In this document: in pieces, positions 10,838 to 18,867 of the stretch
Layout of the letters: every line of letters starts with the position of its first letter
How positions within the stretch are numbered: the stretch's first letter is position 1
NCBI RefSeq assembly: GCF_000612585.1
Contig: NZ_JFCA01000006.1
Location: 81,668 to 145,667 of the forward strand
Reading direction: 5' to 3'
Length of the DNA stretch: 64,000 nucleotides
Source: Pseudomonas sp. CHM02
GTDB taxonomy: Bacteria; Pseudomonadota; Gammaproteobacteria; Pseudomonadales; Pseudomonadaceae
Program-made: the position numbers and the translations under genes
Notes under the pieces: model-generated
What the model was told of the DNA's origin: nothing
Database searches by the model: none
What the model saw: only the letters and a program-made list of their open reading frames with translations

Positions 10838-11744
10838 ACGGCGAAAACTCCGCGAACTGCCAGCGCAACGCCAATGCCGCCGGGCGGCGGACCACGTGTT
10901 CCGCGGTCACCGTCCACAAGCGCTGGGCGCCCTCGAACCGGGCCACTTCGGGGCCGTCGAGGATCAACGAAGTGCGTCCGGCGACTTGCAGCACATCCCC
11001 CGATGCAAAATCGATGAACAGCAAGCCCGCCACCGGGTTCACCTGCAAATTGCCCAGGGTGTTGAAGAACAGGTTGCCAGCGAAGTCGGGAATGGTCAGC
11101 AGGTTGCCTTCAACCCGCACAAAACCGGTATTGCCACCCCGATGAGAAACGTCCACCGAGCGCTGGCCGTCGCCCTCGACGTAGCTGGCGACGAAGAAGG
11201 TGTCGGCGTTGCGGATCATGCTTTGGGCCGCGTCGTCCAGGTGGTTGAAACGCTCGACCAGCGTACCGGGTTTGCGTGCAATGGAATCGACCGGCCGTAG
11301 CTGGATGTACTTGGAGCAGTTGCCGAAGGTGTGCACCACCTCGACGGAAAATCCCTCGTGATCGAGCGCATTCACCCGGCCGTTCATGCGGTTGCGGCGG
11401 CGGGTGTTGAGGTCGATGCCCAGCAGGCCCACCGATGCGCCGTCGAGCAATGCGCTGCGGGCCGGGTCGCCTGCGGACGGCAGGCTGTCGACCTGCAAGG
11501 TCTGTGGGTCCGGCGAGTGGGCAAACCCTGGGGCGCCTTCGATCAGGGTCGCCCAGGGGATGCCCTGGGCGTCCACCACGCCCAGCAACAGGTACGGCAA
11601 CAAGGGGTAGAAGTCCCGATGCTGTTCCGGCAGGTGATCACGAATCACCTTGGGCCCGACCACGGCCATGCGGTCGGCCACGCCCACCGCTGCTTGCAGC
11701 TGCCGTTCGCCGGCGTGCCAGGGAGTTTGTTCGATCAGGTTCAT
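10812..11744 (-). CDS. Pyridoxamine-phosphate-oxidase-fold (FMN split barrel) protein
   Basis: 310-aa protein of the pyridoxamine 5'-phosphate oxidase-like superfamily. The second half shows the split-barrel pattern ('DTFFVASYVEGDGQRSVDVSHRGGNTGFVRVEGNLLTIPDFAGN' region, then 'NPVAGLLFIDFASGDVLQVAGR'). Members bind FMN and reduce or oxidise varied small molecules; no substrate can be named. ATG at 11744 has GAGGTG upstream on the minus strand. It lies directly downstream of two LysR genes on the same strand, so it may be one of their targets. Confidence 0.83.
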   Translation of the reverse strand: MNLIEQTPWHAGERQLQAAVGVADRMAVVGPKVIRDHLPEQHRDFYPLLPYLLLGVVDAQGIPWATLIEGAPGFAHSPDPQTLQVDSLPSAGDPARSALLDGASVGLLGIDLNTRRRNRMNGRVNALDHEGFSVEVVHTFGNCSKYIQLRPVDSIARKPGTLVERFNHLDDAAQSMIRNADTFFVASYVEGDGQRSVDVSHRGGNTGFVRVEGNLLTIPDFAGNLFFNTLGNLQVNPVAGLLFIDFASGDVLQVAGRTSLILDGPEVARFEGAQRLWTVTAEHVVRRPAALALRWQFAEFSPFSLATGRW

Positions 11745-11823
11745 GGCGAGCACCTCATAGTGAATGGGTCGATGCTGCGCCCTGCCAGCCAGCGAGAGAA
11801 TAACCACGCCAGGCAATCCACTC

Positions 11824-12708
11824 TTACGCCAGCTGAAATGCCGGGTGTTCTCGCAGGGCCGCCAGGCAGTGGTCGACAAAACTGCGCACGCGCATCGACG
11901 CGTTGCGGCCTTGGCGATACACCACGTGCACGGGCAGTGGCGGCAGCTCGAAATCCGGCAACACACGGCGTAATTGCCCTCTGAGCAAATGCTCGTGGAC
12001 CGGGTAGCTCAGGCAGCGGATCAACCCCGCGCCATGCACCGCCGCATTGATCGCACCCTGCACCGTGGCGCACCCCAGGCGCGCACGCGCCTTGAGCGGG
12101 TAACCATGGAAATCCCAGTGCACCTGGTCGGCACTGGCGATCAGCCGATGCTGCTTGAGGTCGGCAGGGTGCCGGGGTTCGCCATGGGCGGCGAGGTAGT
12201 CGGGACTCGCGCAGAGGATGTGCCGCACCTGCCCCACCGGCCGCGCAATCAACGACGAGTCGGGCAGTTCACCGACCAGGATGGCCACGTCCAGCCCCTC
12301 TTCATGCAGGTTCGGGTAGTAGTCGTGGTAATGGACCGCCAGGTGCACCTCGGGATATCGGTCCAGATAGTCGGCCAACACCGGCGCCATCACATAGCGG
12401 CTGAACAAAAAGGGCAGGAACACGCGCAGGTTGCCCTGGGCCTGCACATGCAAACCCTTGGCCGAGGCTTCGGCGGCCTCCACGGCAGCGAGCAGGCGCA
12501 CGCAGTCCGCCAGGTACGCGCTGCCGGCGTCGGTCAGGCTCACACCTCGCGTACTGCGTTCAAGCAACGGCACGCGCAACCGCGCTTCCAGGCGTGCAAT
12601 TGCCCGTACCAGGGTCGGGCCCGAGACGTACGCACCCCGCGCCGCTGCGGCCAGGCTGGGTTGGCCGGCCAGCGCGGCGAACAGCTGCATATCGCGATAA
12701 CGCTCCAT
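11824..12708 (-). CDS. LysR-family transcriptional regulator
   Basis: 294 aa with an N-terminal winged HTH (MERYRDMQLFAALAGQPSLAAAARGAYVSGPTLVRAIARLEARL..., residues 1-60) and a C-terminal LysR substrate-binding domain. Its ATG overlaps the stop codon of the upstream LysR gene by one base (TGATG), so the pair is translationally coupled. Inducer unknown. Confidence 0.92.
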   Translation of the reverse strand: MERYRDMQLFAALAGQPSLAAAARGAYVSGPTLVRAIARLEARLRVPLLERSTRGVSLTDAGSAYLADCVRLLAAVEAAEASAKGLHVQAQGNLRVFLPFLFSRYVMAPVLADYLDRYPEVHLAVHYHDYYPNLHEEGLDVAILVGELPDSSLIARPVGQVRHILCASPDYLAAHGEPRHPADLKQHRLIASADQVHWDFHGYPLKARARLGCATVQGAINAAVHGAGLIRCLSYPVHEHLLRGQLRRVLPDFELPPLPVHVVYRQGRNASMRVRSFVDHCLAALREHPAFQLA

Positions 12709-13628
12709 CAGTTGCGCCGTTTCATCGCCGGGTTCAGGGCGGCGTCCTGGCCCAGGCGATGGCTGAGGAAGTCGACAAACGTATTGACCTTGGCCGGTAC
12801 GCGGGCGCTTTTCTGGAACACTACCTGGATCGGCAGCGGCGCGGCTTCATAGGCTTCGAGGACAATCTCCAGTTCACCCGCCGCCACCGCTGTTGCGATC
12901 TGGTAGGACAGCACCCGCGTCATGCCCCAGCCCAGGCGCGCCAGGTTGATGGCGGCGTTGTTCGCCGTGACCACCAGGCGCGGCTCGATGGGCACGGTCA
13001 ACGACTGGCCACGGTCGACGAACTCCCAGCCACTCACCAACTGGCTGGACGACGACGTCGCAATCTTGGCCTCGCGCAACTGCGAAGGATGCTGAGGCCG
13101 CCCATGCTGGTCGAGATAGGCCGGCGACGCGCACACCACCCGGCGTACTTCGCCGACCTTGATCGCCTGTTGCCCCGGCTCGTGCAGATGGCCGATACGC
13201 ACCGCCACATCGACCCCCTCATCAGTCATGTTGACCACGCGGTCGACCAGCAAGGCGTTGATGTTCACCAGGGGAAACCGGTCCAGGTATTCCCCCAGCA
13301 CCGGCGCCACATACAGTTCGCCAAACAGCACCGGCGCCGTGACCGTCAGGTGGCCACAGGGGATGGAATAACTGCCCGCCGCCGCTTCCTCGGCCTCATC
13401 GAGCTCCGCCAGGATGCGCCGACAATCTTCCAGGTAGCGCTGGCCGGCTTCGGTCAGGTGCAAGCTGCGGGTGGTACGCGCCAGCAGTTGCGTACCGATG
13501 CGCTCCTCCATGGCGGCAATGGCCCTTGTCACGCTCGGCGGCGAGGTTTTCAGGCGACGCGCAGCGGCGGCGAAGCCCTCCTCCTCGGCCACCGCCAGGA
13601 ACACCTGCATTTCATGAAATCGATCCAT
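12708..13628 (-). CDS. LysR-family transcriptional regulator
   Basis: 306 aa. HTH at residues 1-60 (MDRFHEMQVFLAVAEEEGFAAAARRLKTSPPSVTRAIAAMEE...) and a CrgA/YafC-type effector domain. The start at MDRFHEM is preferred to an in-frame ATG at 13709, which would extend into a REP-like hairpin. It lies 94 bp downstream of the GST gene and is coupled to a second LysR gene. Two regulators of one family in tandem suggest duplication. Confidence 0.92.
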   Translation of the reverse strand: MDRFHEMQVFLAVAEEEGFAAAARRLKTSPPSVTRAIAAMEERIGTQLLARTTRSLHLTEAGQRYLEDCRRILAELDEAEEAAAGSYSIPCGHLTVTAPVLFGELYVAPVLGEYLDRFPLVNINALLVDRVVNMTDEGVDVAVRIGHLHEPGQQAIKVGEVRRVVCASPAYLDQHGRPQHPSQLREAKIATSSSSQLVSGWEFVDRGQSLTVPIEPRLVVTANNAAINLARLGWGMTRVLSYQIATAVAAGELEIVLEAYEAAPLPIQVVFQKSARVPAKVNTFVDFLSHRLGQDAALNPAMKRRN

Positions 13629-13662
13629 CGGCGCGCCTTCCAGTTGAATGAACATCACCTCC

Positions 13663-13692
13663 TGTGGCGAGCGAGCAAGCGCCCTCGCCACA
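13663..13692. repeat. REP-like palindrome
   Basis: Inverted arms TGTGGCGAG and CTCGCCACA around a 12-nt loop, in the gap between the GST and LysR genes. This matches the short REP palindromes common in P. fluorescens-group genomes. It may stabilise the 3' end of the GST message or attenuate read-through into the LysR pair. Confidence 0.6.
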
Positions 13693-13721
13693 ACAGGCGC
13701 CCTGATCACAAGGTATCCACA

Positions 13722-14342
13722 TTATTGCGCCTGCAGCCCCACCGCCGTGCGTGGCATGCCGACAAAGCCCGGCAACGCCTCGATGCTGGCGAGCCAGGCA
13801 CGCACATGAGGGTAGTCGGCCAACGAGACATTGCCTTCCGGCGCGTGGGCGACGTAGGTGTAGAAGGCAACATCGGCAATGGTCGGTCGTTCGCTGGCCA
13901 GGAAGCGGCTTTGGCCAAGCTGCGCCTCCATCAGCTTCAGCAACGCGTGGGACCGGGTAATCGCGGCGGCGGTGTCGACCTCGGCACCAAACACCAGGGC
14001 AAGGCGTGCAGTCGCCGGCCCGGCGTGGAGTTGACCGGCGGCGGCCGAAAGCCAGCGCTGCACGCGGGCCTGGCCTACCGGGTCGCTCGGCAGCCATTGA
14101 CCTTTGCCGTAGGTGTTCGCCAGATAGACCAGGATCGCATTGGAGTCCGCCAGTACAACGCCGTTGTCATCAATGGCGGGGACCTGGCCGAAAGGGTTGA
14201 TCGCAGCAATAAACTCGGGGGCTTTGTGGGCGCCTTGCTTGAGGTCCACCAGGATAACGTCCGTGGGCAGGCCCAGCAGGGACAGCATCAGCTCGACCCG
14301 ATGGGAGTGGCCGGACAACGGGAAACCGTAGAGTTTGATCAT
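13722..14342 (-). CDS. Glutathione S-transferase
   Basis: 206-aa cytosolic GST. N-terminal thioredoxin-fold domain (MIKLYGFPLSGHSHRVELMLSLLGL, with the Ser that usually activates glutathione in the SGHSH segment), the cis-Pro/ESxA-like block 'GQVPAIDDNGVVLADSNAILVYLA' around residues 50-75, then an alpha-helical C-terminal domain. ATG at 14342 fits the family; the open frame further upstream is not needed. It is the first gene of a minus-strand run continuing to the LysR pair. Confidence 0.92.
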   Translation of the reverse strand: MIKLYGFPLSGHSHRVELMLSLLGLPTDVILVDLKQGAHKAPEFIAAINPFGQVPAIDDNGVVLADSNAILVYLANTYGKGQWLPSDPVGQARVQRWLSAAAGQLHAGPATARLALVFGAEVDTAAAITRSHALLKLMEAQLGQSRFLASERPTIADVAFYTYVAHAPEGNVSLADYPHVRAWLASIEALPGFVGMPRTAVGLQAQ

Positions 14343-14562
14343 GAAAGGCTCCAAAGGAATGGGGTATCGACGCCCCGCATGTTCCACCGCTGCCCCGACC
14401 GTTGGAATCACCAGGATTTACAATCCAGCATTTCATCCGGCGAAACAATCACTCACGTGAACACAACCCAACATCTCCCCATCAGAGCAAATCCCCTGTG
14501 GGCGCTTCGTCGTGGCGCAAATTCTGCCAACAAAGCAGCTCCCAAACCGGTCAGTGGCGTGC

Positions 14563-15354
14563 TCAACGCTCTTCGAGCCGATCACGCAAGAATCGATGGC
14601 TGCTGGAAAACAACCGTCGATAGGTGAGCAACACCGCCCCCACCGTGCCCAGCGCCGATGACGCGGCGATCAGAAACATGATCACGATCTGGTACCGCAC
14701 CGCATCCTCCGGGCTCTCCCCCGCCAGCACCTGCCCGGTCATCATGCCGGGCAGGCTGACGATACCCACCACGGTCATCTGGTTCAGCGTCGGGATCATG
14801 CCTGCGCGCACCGCCTGGCGGATCGCTTCCTGCGCCGCTTCCCAGCGTGAGCCGCCGAGGGCCAGGATCATCTCGATGGTGTTGCGCCCCGAGGTCAGTT
14901 CCTGGGTCATGCGTTCGATGCCCAGGGACACGCCGGTCAGCGTGTTGCCGAGGATCATGCCGAGGATCGGGATCGCATACTGCGGCTCGTACCACGGGTG
15001 AATACGGATCACCGCAAACAGGCCCACGGCCGTGACCAGCCACGAACTGCCCCACACCGACAGGATGCTATCGACCCGCTGGCCCCGGTAAGTCCGCCGC
15101 CCACGCCCGGCGGCCGAGAGACCGGCGATCAGGGTCATCGCACACATCAACGGCAGCACCACGTACCAATAAGCGAACTCGAATACCCAGCCCAGCAGAT
15201 AACCGATGGCCAACAGTTGCACCACGGTGCGCACCGCCGCCCACAGCAGCTGGCGGCCCAGGCCCAAACGCAGCAGCAGCGACAGCGCGCCATTGATGAG
15301 GATCAGCGACGCGGCGATGCCCATGTCCAGCGCGGTGAGGTTCTGATAATTCAT
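14563..15354 (-). CDS. fetB: FetB-type ABC permease (iron export)
   Basis: 263-aa inner-membrane protein of the FetB/UPF0014 family. It has about seven hydrophobic segments and the typical central block 'PILGMILGNTLTGVSLGIERM' followed by 'ALGGSRWEAAQEAIRQAVRAGMIPTLNQMTVVGIVSLPGMMTGQVLAGESPEDAVRYQI'. In E. coli FetAB exports iron and helps survive peroxide. Its ATG overlaps the fetA stop codon by ATGA, so the transporter is co-translated. Confidence 0.93.
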   Translation of the reverse strand: MNYQNLTALDMGIAASLILINGALSLLLRLGLGRQLLWAAVRTVVQLLAIGYLLGWVFEFAYWYVVLPLMCAMTLIAGLSAAGRGRRTYRGQRVDSILSVWGSSWLVTAVGLFAVIRIHPWYEPQYAIPILGMILGNTLTGVSLGIERMTQELTSGRNTIEMILALGGSRWEAAQEAIRQAVRAGMIPTLNQMTVVGIVSLPGMMTGQVLAGESPEDAVRYQIVIMFLIAASSALGTVGAVLLTYRRLFSSSHRFLRDRLEER

Positions 15355-16028
15355 CGCTGGGCTCCTGCGCTCAGTACACCGGCACTCATCTGCAAGTGCA
15401 GGTCACTCATGCGCCGGGCCTGGTCCAGGTCGTGGGAGACCCAGATACAGGCGCGGGACGGGTCACCGGCAAACCAGGCATCGATCAGTGCCTCGACCTC
15501 GCGGGACGAGGTGGGGTCGAGGGCGGCGGTGGGTTCGTCCAGCAACAGCACCTCGGGGTTGAGTTGCAGGGTGCGGATCAGCGAAACCACCTGGGATTCG
15601 CCGCCGGACAGGTCGGCGGCGCGCTTGGCCAGGAAGTCCGGCGCCTTGCCGGCATGCCCGAGCAGTGTGGTCACGGCCGCCAGATCGAAGCGGCGCTTGC
15701 GCAAGGTCTTGAGGCTGAAGGGGAAGCGCAGGTTGTCTTCCACCGAGCCTTCGAGCAGCGCCGGGCGCTGCGACAGGTAGCTGATATGGCTGCGGTAGTG
15801 GGGAATCTGCGCGTAGCCGATCGGCTGATTGTTCCACAGGACCTGCCCGGACGTGGGTGCATCCAGCAGCGCCAGCGCGCGCAGGAACACGCTTTTGCCG
15901 GAGCCGGACGCACCGGTGATCGACACGCGGTCGCCGGCATGCAGGGTGAAATCCGTGGGCTGGAGCAAGGGCACTTGGCGGCGCTCGTCCATGCGCGTGA
16001 GGGCGCGGGTTTCGATCAGTGCGCTCAT
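15351..16028 (-). CDS. fetA: FetA-type ABC ATPase (iron export)
   Basis: 225-aa ATPase partner of FetB. Walker A GASGSGKS near residue 35, signature LSGGESQ around residue 130, Walker B VLLLDEPTAALD at about 155. The ATG at 16028 (MSALIETRAL) is chosen; an in-frame ATG 36 bp upstream lacks support. Together with fetB it forms a two-gene unit transcribed leftward from the 16029-16160 gap. Confidence 0.92.
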   Translation of the reverse strand: MSALIETRALTRMDERRQVPLLQPTDFTLHAGDRVSITGASGSGKSVFLRALALLDAPTSGQVLWNNQPIGYAQIPHYRSHISYLSQRPALLEGSVEDNLRFPFSLKTLRKRRFDLAAVTTLLGHAGKAPDFLAKRAADLSGGESQVVSLIRTLQLNPEVLLLDEPTAALDPTSSREVEALIDAWFAGDPSRACIWVSHDLDQARRMSDLHLQMSAGVLSAGAQR

Positions 16029-16160
16029 GGAGGCGGTGTTCCTCTTCAAACCTGTTGGGCGCAATGGTGCGGCAGGCGCACGAAGTTTTCATGAAAAAAT
16101 TCAAACCATCGCACCCCATGTCGTTCACACCTTCACGTGCAACGCTGAGCAGGAGGCGAC

Positions 16161-16379
16161 ATGCAATACCGACAACGGGGCCATTCCGGCCTGCTGGTAT
16201 CCGAAATCATCCTGGGCACCCTGCCCTTTGACGGTCGCACCGACGCTGCAAAACGCGGATCGGTGGACGTGCCCCAGGCCCGGCGCATGTTCGATATCGC
16301 GCCTGAAGGATCGATCGGGGATCACTTCGCTGACTGTCGACGCATGATAGATAAAACCCTGCCCATCTGGCACGGCTGA
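16161..16379 (+). pseudogene. Aldo/keto reductase remnant
   Basis: 72-codon open frame. It starts like an aldo/keto reductase (MQYRQRGHSGLLVSEIILGT, compare the family's LGxSGLxVSxxxLGT) and continues with 'GSVDVPQARRMFDIA', but the region in between and everything after the first two strands of the barrel is missing. It ends in unrelated sequence. Normal members are about 320-350 aa, so this is a decayed, internally deleted fragment, not a working enzyme. Confidence 0.65.
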
Positions 16380-16394
16380 CGCCTGCCCCGGCAG

Positions 16395-16931
16395 TCAGCG
16401 CTTGGGCGACAGGCCGATCGCACAGGCGAATACCGCCGGGTCCCCCTGGCAGGTGGCTCGCCTGGCCATCGACTGTTTGCTCGCGCGGGGCGCCGCCCCC
16501 TCCGTATCAACGGCGCGCAGTGCCGGACGCTCCAGGGGCTGCCTACCTTGCGCCGGATCCACGATTTCCATGCAGCGACGCAACGAGTTGAAGTCCGGCG
16601 ACTGCGACAGCGACAAGTGCAGGGTCTGGCTCACTGACACCGACACCAGCGAACTCTGCGCACATTGCCCGTCGTAGATCAGCGTGTGGCGAATCAGCGG
16701 GTTGTCGTGGCAGTACTTCAGCAGGTTCACCTGCCGCGAGCGCACCAGCGCGGTGTCGATGATCAACAGGTCGAACGCCACGCCTTCGGAGCGCGTCAAC
16801 GCTTGCAGTTCGTCGAACGAACTCAATGGGGCGATGCGGTAATAGCCCAGTTGGTTGAGCATTTTCTCGATCTTGATCCGTTGCAGAAGGTCGGCATCGG
16901 CAATCAGCAGGCGTAACGCTTTATTGGACAT
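16395..16931 (-). CDS. Degenerate receiver-domain protein near fimbrial locus
   Basis: 178 aa. Residues 1-120 follow a CheY-like fold: LLIADAD (acidic pocket), LLIIDTA (phospho-acceptor Asp position) and TLIYDG. The Lys that closes the active site of normal receivers is not evident, and the last 60 residues are a low-complexity tail without an output domain. It may be a pseudo-receiver. ATG at 16931 (MSNKALRLL) has CAGG upstream; an ATG at 16955 has no ribosome-binding sequence and lies only a few bases from the inferred +1. It is divergent from the first chaperone, with an RcsB-box promoter facing each way in the shared gap, so it is probably part of the fimbrial regulon. Confidence 0.72.
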   Translation of the reverse strand: MSNKALRLLIADADLLQRIKIEKMLNQLGYYRIAPLSSFDELQALTRSEGVAFDLLIIDTALVRSRQVNLLKYCHDNPLIRHTLIYDGQCAQSSLVSVSVSQTLHLSLSQSPDFNSLRRCMEIVDPAQGRQPLERPALRAVDTEGAAPRASKQSMARRATCQGDPAVFACAIGLSPKR

Positions 16932-16966
16932 AGGGTAGACCTGACAGTTGGGCATCAGCGTCGATC

Positions 16967-17009
16967 ACGGTAACGGTCAGGGGCAAACATGACTTTAAGG
17001 CGATTCTGA
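16967..17009 (-). promoter_or_regulatory. RcsB-box promoter of receiver gene
   Basis: On the minus strand the 14-mer TCAGAATCGCCTTA occupies 17009-16996. A -10-like TACCGT follows at 16972-16967, exactly 23 bp from the end of the box. The inferred +1 near 16960 gives a leader of about 29 nt before the ATG at 16931. No good -35 hexamer is present. Confidence 0.6.
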
Positions 17010-17038
17010 AACGGTAGGCGGTGGCAGTGGCGCACTTT

Positions 17039-17081
17039 TAAGAATCGCCTCAAAGCCCTCGCGCCGCCCGCGCCCTACCAT
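17039..17081 (+). promoter_or_regulatory. RcsB-box promoter of first chaperone gene
   Basis: The 14-mer TAAGAATCGCCTCA lies at 17039-17052 and a -10-like TACCAT at 17076-17081, with the same 23-bp spacer as in the other three copies. The inferred +1 near 17088 leaves about 29-35 nt before the chaperone start. Confidence 0.62.
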
Positions 17082-17116
17082 GGAGCGCGTCCCTAAACGC
17101 CCCATGGAATTCACCT

Positions 17117-17806
17117 GTGTTCATGTTTCTACTCAGAATGGTGCTGTTGGCCGGCGGGCTGCTGGCCCTCGCGCCATCGCCCGCCGATGCGGCGCTGCAG
17201 ATCGAGGGCACGCGCCTGATCTATTTCGGCCAGGACAAGGCCGCCAACATCGGCGTGGTCAACCAGGCATCGCGTGAGGTCGTGGTGCAAACCTGGATCA
17301 GCGGCGAGGATGACTCAGCCGGGCACGATGTGCCGTTTGCCGCCACCGAGCCGCTGGTGCAACTGGCGGCCGGCGAGCATCACCCGTTGCGCATCCTGTA
17401 TGCGGGCGAAGGCTTGCCCGTGGACCGCGAGTCGTTGTTCTGGCTGAACATCATGGAAATCCCGCTCAAGCCGGAAGACCCCAACAGCGTGCAGTTCGCG
17501 ATACGCCAGCGGCTCAAGCTGTTCTATCGGCCGCCCGCGCTCAAAGGTGGTTCGGCCGAGGCGGTGCAGCAGTTGGTATGGAACACCGATGGGCACAGCG
17601 TCACGGTCAGTAATCCCAGCGCGCTCCACCTGTCGCTGATCAATGTGCAGACCGACAGCCAGACGCTCAGCGATTATCTGCTGCTCAAGCCCCGTGAGCG
17701 CAAAACCCTGAGCGCACCGAGCCCCTTGCCAAAAGGCACCACCCTCCAGTTCACCGAAATGACCGATATCGGCTTGCAGGCCCGCCACAGCGCGGCGCTC
17801 AACTGA
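17117..17806 (+). CDS. Periplasmic fimbrial chaperone (PapD/FimC type)
   Basis: 229-aa Sec-exported chaperone. After the signal peptide (cleavage near PADA-ALQ) comes 'LQIEGTRLIYFGQDKAANIGVVNQ', the usual first strands with the Arg that anchors the subunit C-terminus, then 'RESLFWLNIMEIP' and 'FAIRQRLKLFYRP', the strongest family signatures. It folds and delivers pilins to an usher by donor-strand complementation. The frame starts with GTG at 17117; an ATG at 17123 is equally possible. It is coupled to the adhesin-like gene downstream and stands 11 kb from the usher at 28460. Confidence 0.92.
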   Translation: MFMFLLRMVLLAGGLLALAPSPADAALQIEGTRLIYFGQDKAANIGVVNQASREVVVQTWISGEDDSAGHDVPFAATEPLVQLAAGEHHPLRILYAGEGLPVDRESLFWLNIMEIPLKPEDPNSVQFAIRQRLKLFYRPPALKGGSAEAVQQLVWNTDGHSVTVSNPSALHLSLINVQTDSQTLSDYLLLKPRERKTLSAPSPLPKGTTLQFTEMTDIGLQARHSAALN

Positions 17807-17829
17807 TGGATCGCGAGGTATTTGCCCCC

Positions 17830-18810
17830 ATGTCACTCACCAAACGATGCTTACCCCTGCTGTTGTGGGCCTGCGCGGTCCTGCCCGCCACCAGCCATGC
17901 GCTGGCCTGCCGTGAGGATGGCAGCGGCTCGATCATCACCCAGGAGGCGCTGGGCACTGCGCTGGCGGTAGCCGCCGATGCGCCCAACGGCAGCATCATC
18001 TGGGAATCCGGCCCACGCTCCACCGATGTGATCTGCAAAGACGACTACAACTACGGCCGCGAGGAAATATATCTCTACGTCAACCCGGCCAATGTGAGCA
18101 TCGGCACCGGCATTCGCGTGGGCATCCGCTACAACAACCAGCCCATTACCCAAAGCACCGGCAAGGTCGGTACCGGGTTCTTTTCCGATCGAGGCTGCAC
18201 CTCCAACTGCATCGGCTGGGACAAGGCGCGTTTCACCCTCAACTTCAGCGTGTTCATCGAGAAATACGACCCCACGCCCCCAAGCGGCCAAGCCAGTACA
18301 TTGACCTCGTACCGCGTGTTCCAACTGGACGGCGTGCGGGGGCTCAACTCACGCCCCAACAGCAACTTCAACTACGTGGTCACCGGCATGAACGGCATCC
18401 GTTTCGTGCCGTGCACGCCGGAGCTGACCATCACCCCGAGCGTGGTCAACTTCCCCACGCCGTCACGCAAGGCCTCGATCGGTGAAGTCGCCAGTTCCGC
18501 GAACTTCAGCCTGAACCTGCGCAAGGGCTGCGACACGCCCTACACCGTCAGCGCACGCTTCGCCACCACGGCGGGCGGCGGCAGCGTGATCAACAATCTG
18601 CTGGTACCGGACAACAACCGCTCGGTGGGCATCTCGCTGTCCCGCGCCGAGAGCCAGCAACAGTTGCCGTTCAACAACTGGTTCACCCTGCAGGAGCTGA
18701 TGGGGCTGGGCCAGAGCCACGATGAATTCCGTGCCGACCTGAAGTGGCGCACGCTGCCGATCCCCGGCGCCTTCGATGCGGCCGTGGTGGTGGATATGTA
18801 TTACAAGTAG
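17830..18810 (+). CDS. Fimbrial adhesin/tip subunit-like protein
   Basis: 326-aa exported protein with signal peptide (MSLTKRCLPLLLWACAVLPATSHA). The N-terminal half (Cys-containing, 'CREDGSG', 'CTSNCIG') looks like a lectin-type tip domain. The C-terminal half, starting near 'CTPELTITPSVVNFPTP', is a pilin-type domain with a Cys pair and the alternating C-terminal strand ending DMYYK. The two-domain layout fits MrkD/CupB6-type tip adhesins. Start chosen at 17830, with GCGAGG about 11 nt upstream; an ATG at 17806 overlaps the chaperone stop (TGATG) and would add eight residues. Confidence 0.78.
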   Translation: MSLTKRCLPLLLWACAVLPATSHALACREDGSGSIITQEALGTALAVAADAPNGSIIWESGPRSTDVICKDDYNYGREEIYLYVNPANVSIGTGIRVGIRYNNQPITQSTGKVGTGFFSDRGCTSNCIGWDKARFTLNFSVFIEKYDPTPPSGQASTLTSYRVFQLDGVRGLNSRPNSNFNYVVTGMNGIRFVPCTPELTITPSVVNFPTPSRKASIGEVASSANFSLNLRKGCDTPYTVSARFATTAGGGSVINNLLVPDNNRSVGISLSRAESQQQLPFNNWFTLQELMGLGQSHDEFRADLKWRTLPIPGAFDAAVVVDMYYK

Positions 18811-18818
18811 GCCGCTTT

Positions 18819-18861
18819 TAAGGATCGTCTTATGCCTCGCGCGACGGCTGGCGCTTAAAGT
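18819..18861 (+). promoter_or_regulatory. RcsB-box promoter of first hybrid sensor; leaderless start predicted
   Basis: The 14-mer TAAGGATCGTCTTA lies at 18819-18832 and TAAAGT at 18856-18861, again with a 23-bp spacer. The inferred +1 coincides with the A of the ATG at 18868. No Shine-Dalgarno sequence precedes that ATG and an in-frame stop at 18856 excludes an earlier start, so the message may be leaderless. Confidence 0.58.
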
Positions 18862-18867
18862 TCGCCG

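Noticed and set aside
14343..14562. Small plus-strand open frame of about 73 codons between the GST and fetB genes
   Set aside because: It runs into the 3' end of fetB on the other strand, has no ribosome-binding site and no recognisable features; the gap looks non-coding.
12594..14627. 677-codon plus-strand open frame across the LysR/GST region
   Set aside because: It is antisense to three clear genes (two LysR, one GST) and its translation is rich in Arg, His, Gln and Gly without family features, as expected from the opposite strand of GC-rich codons.
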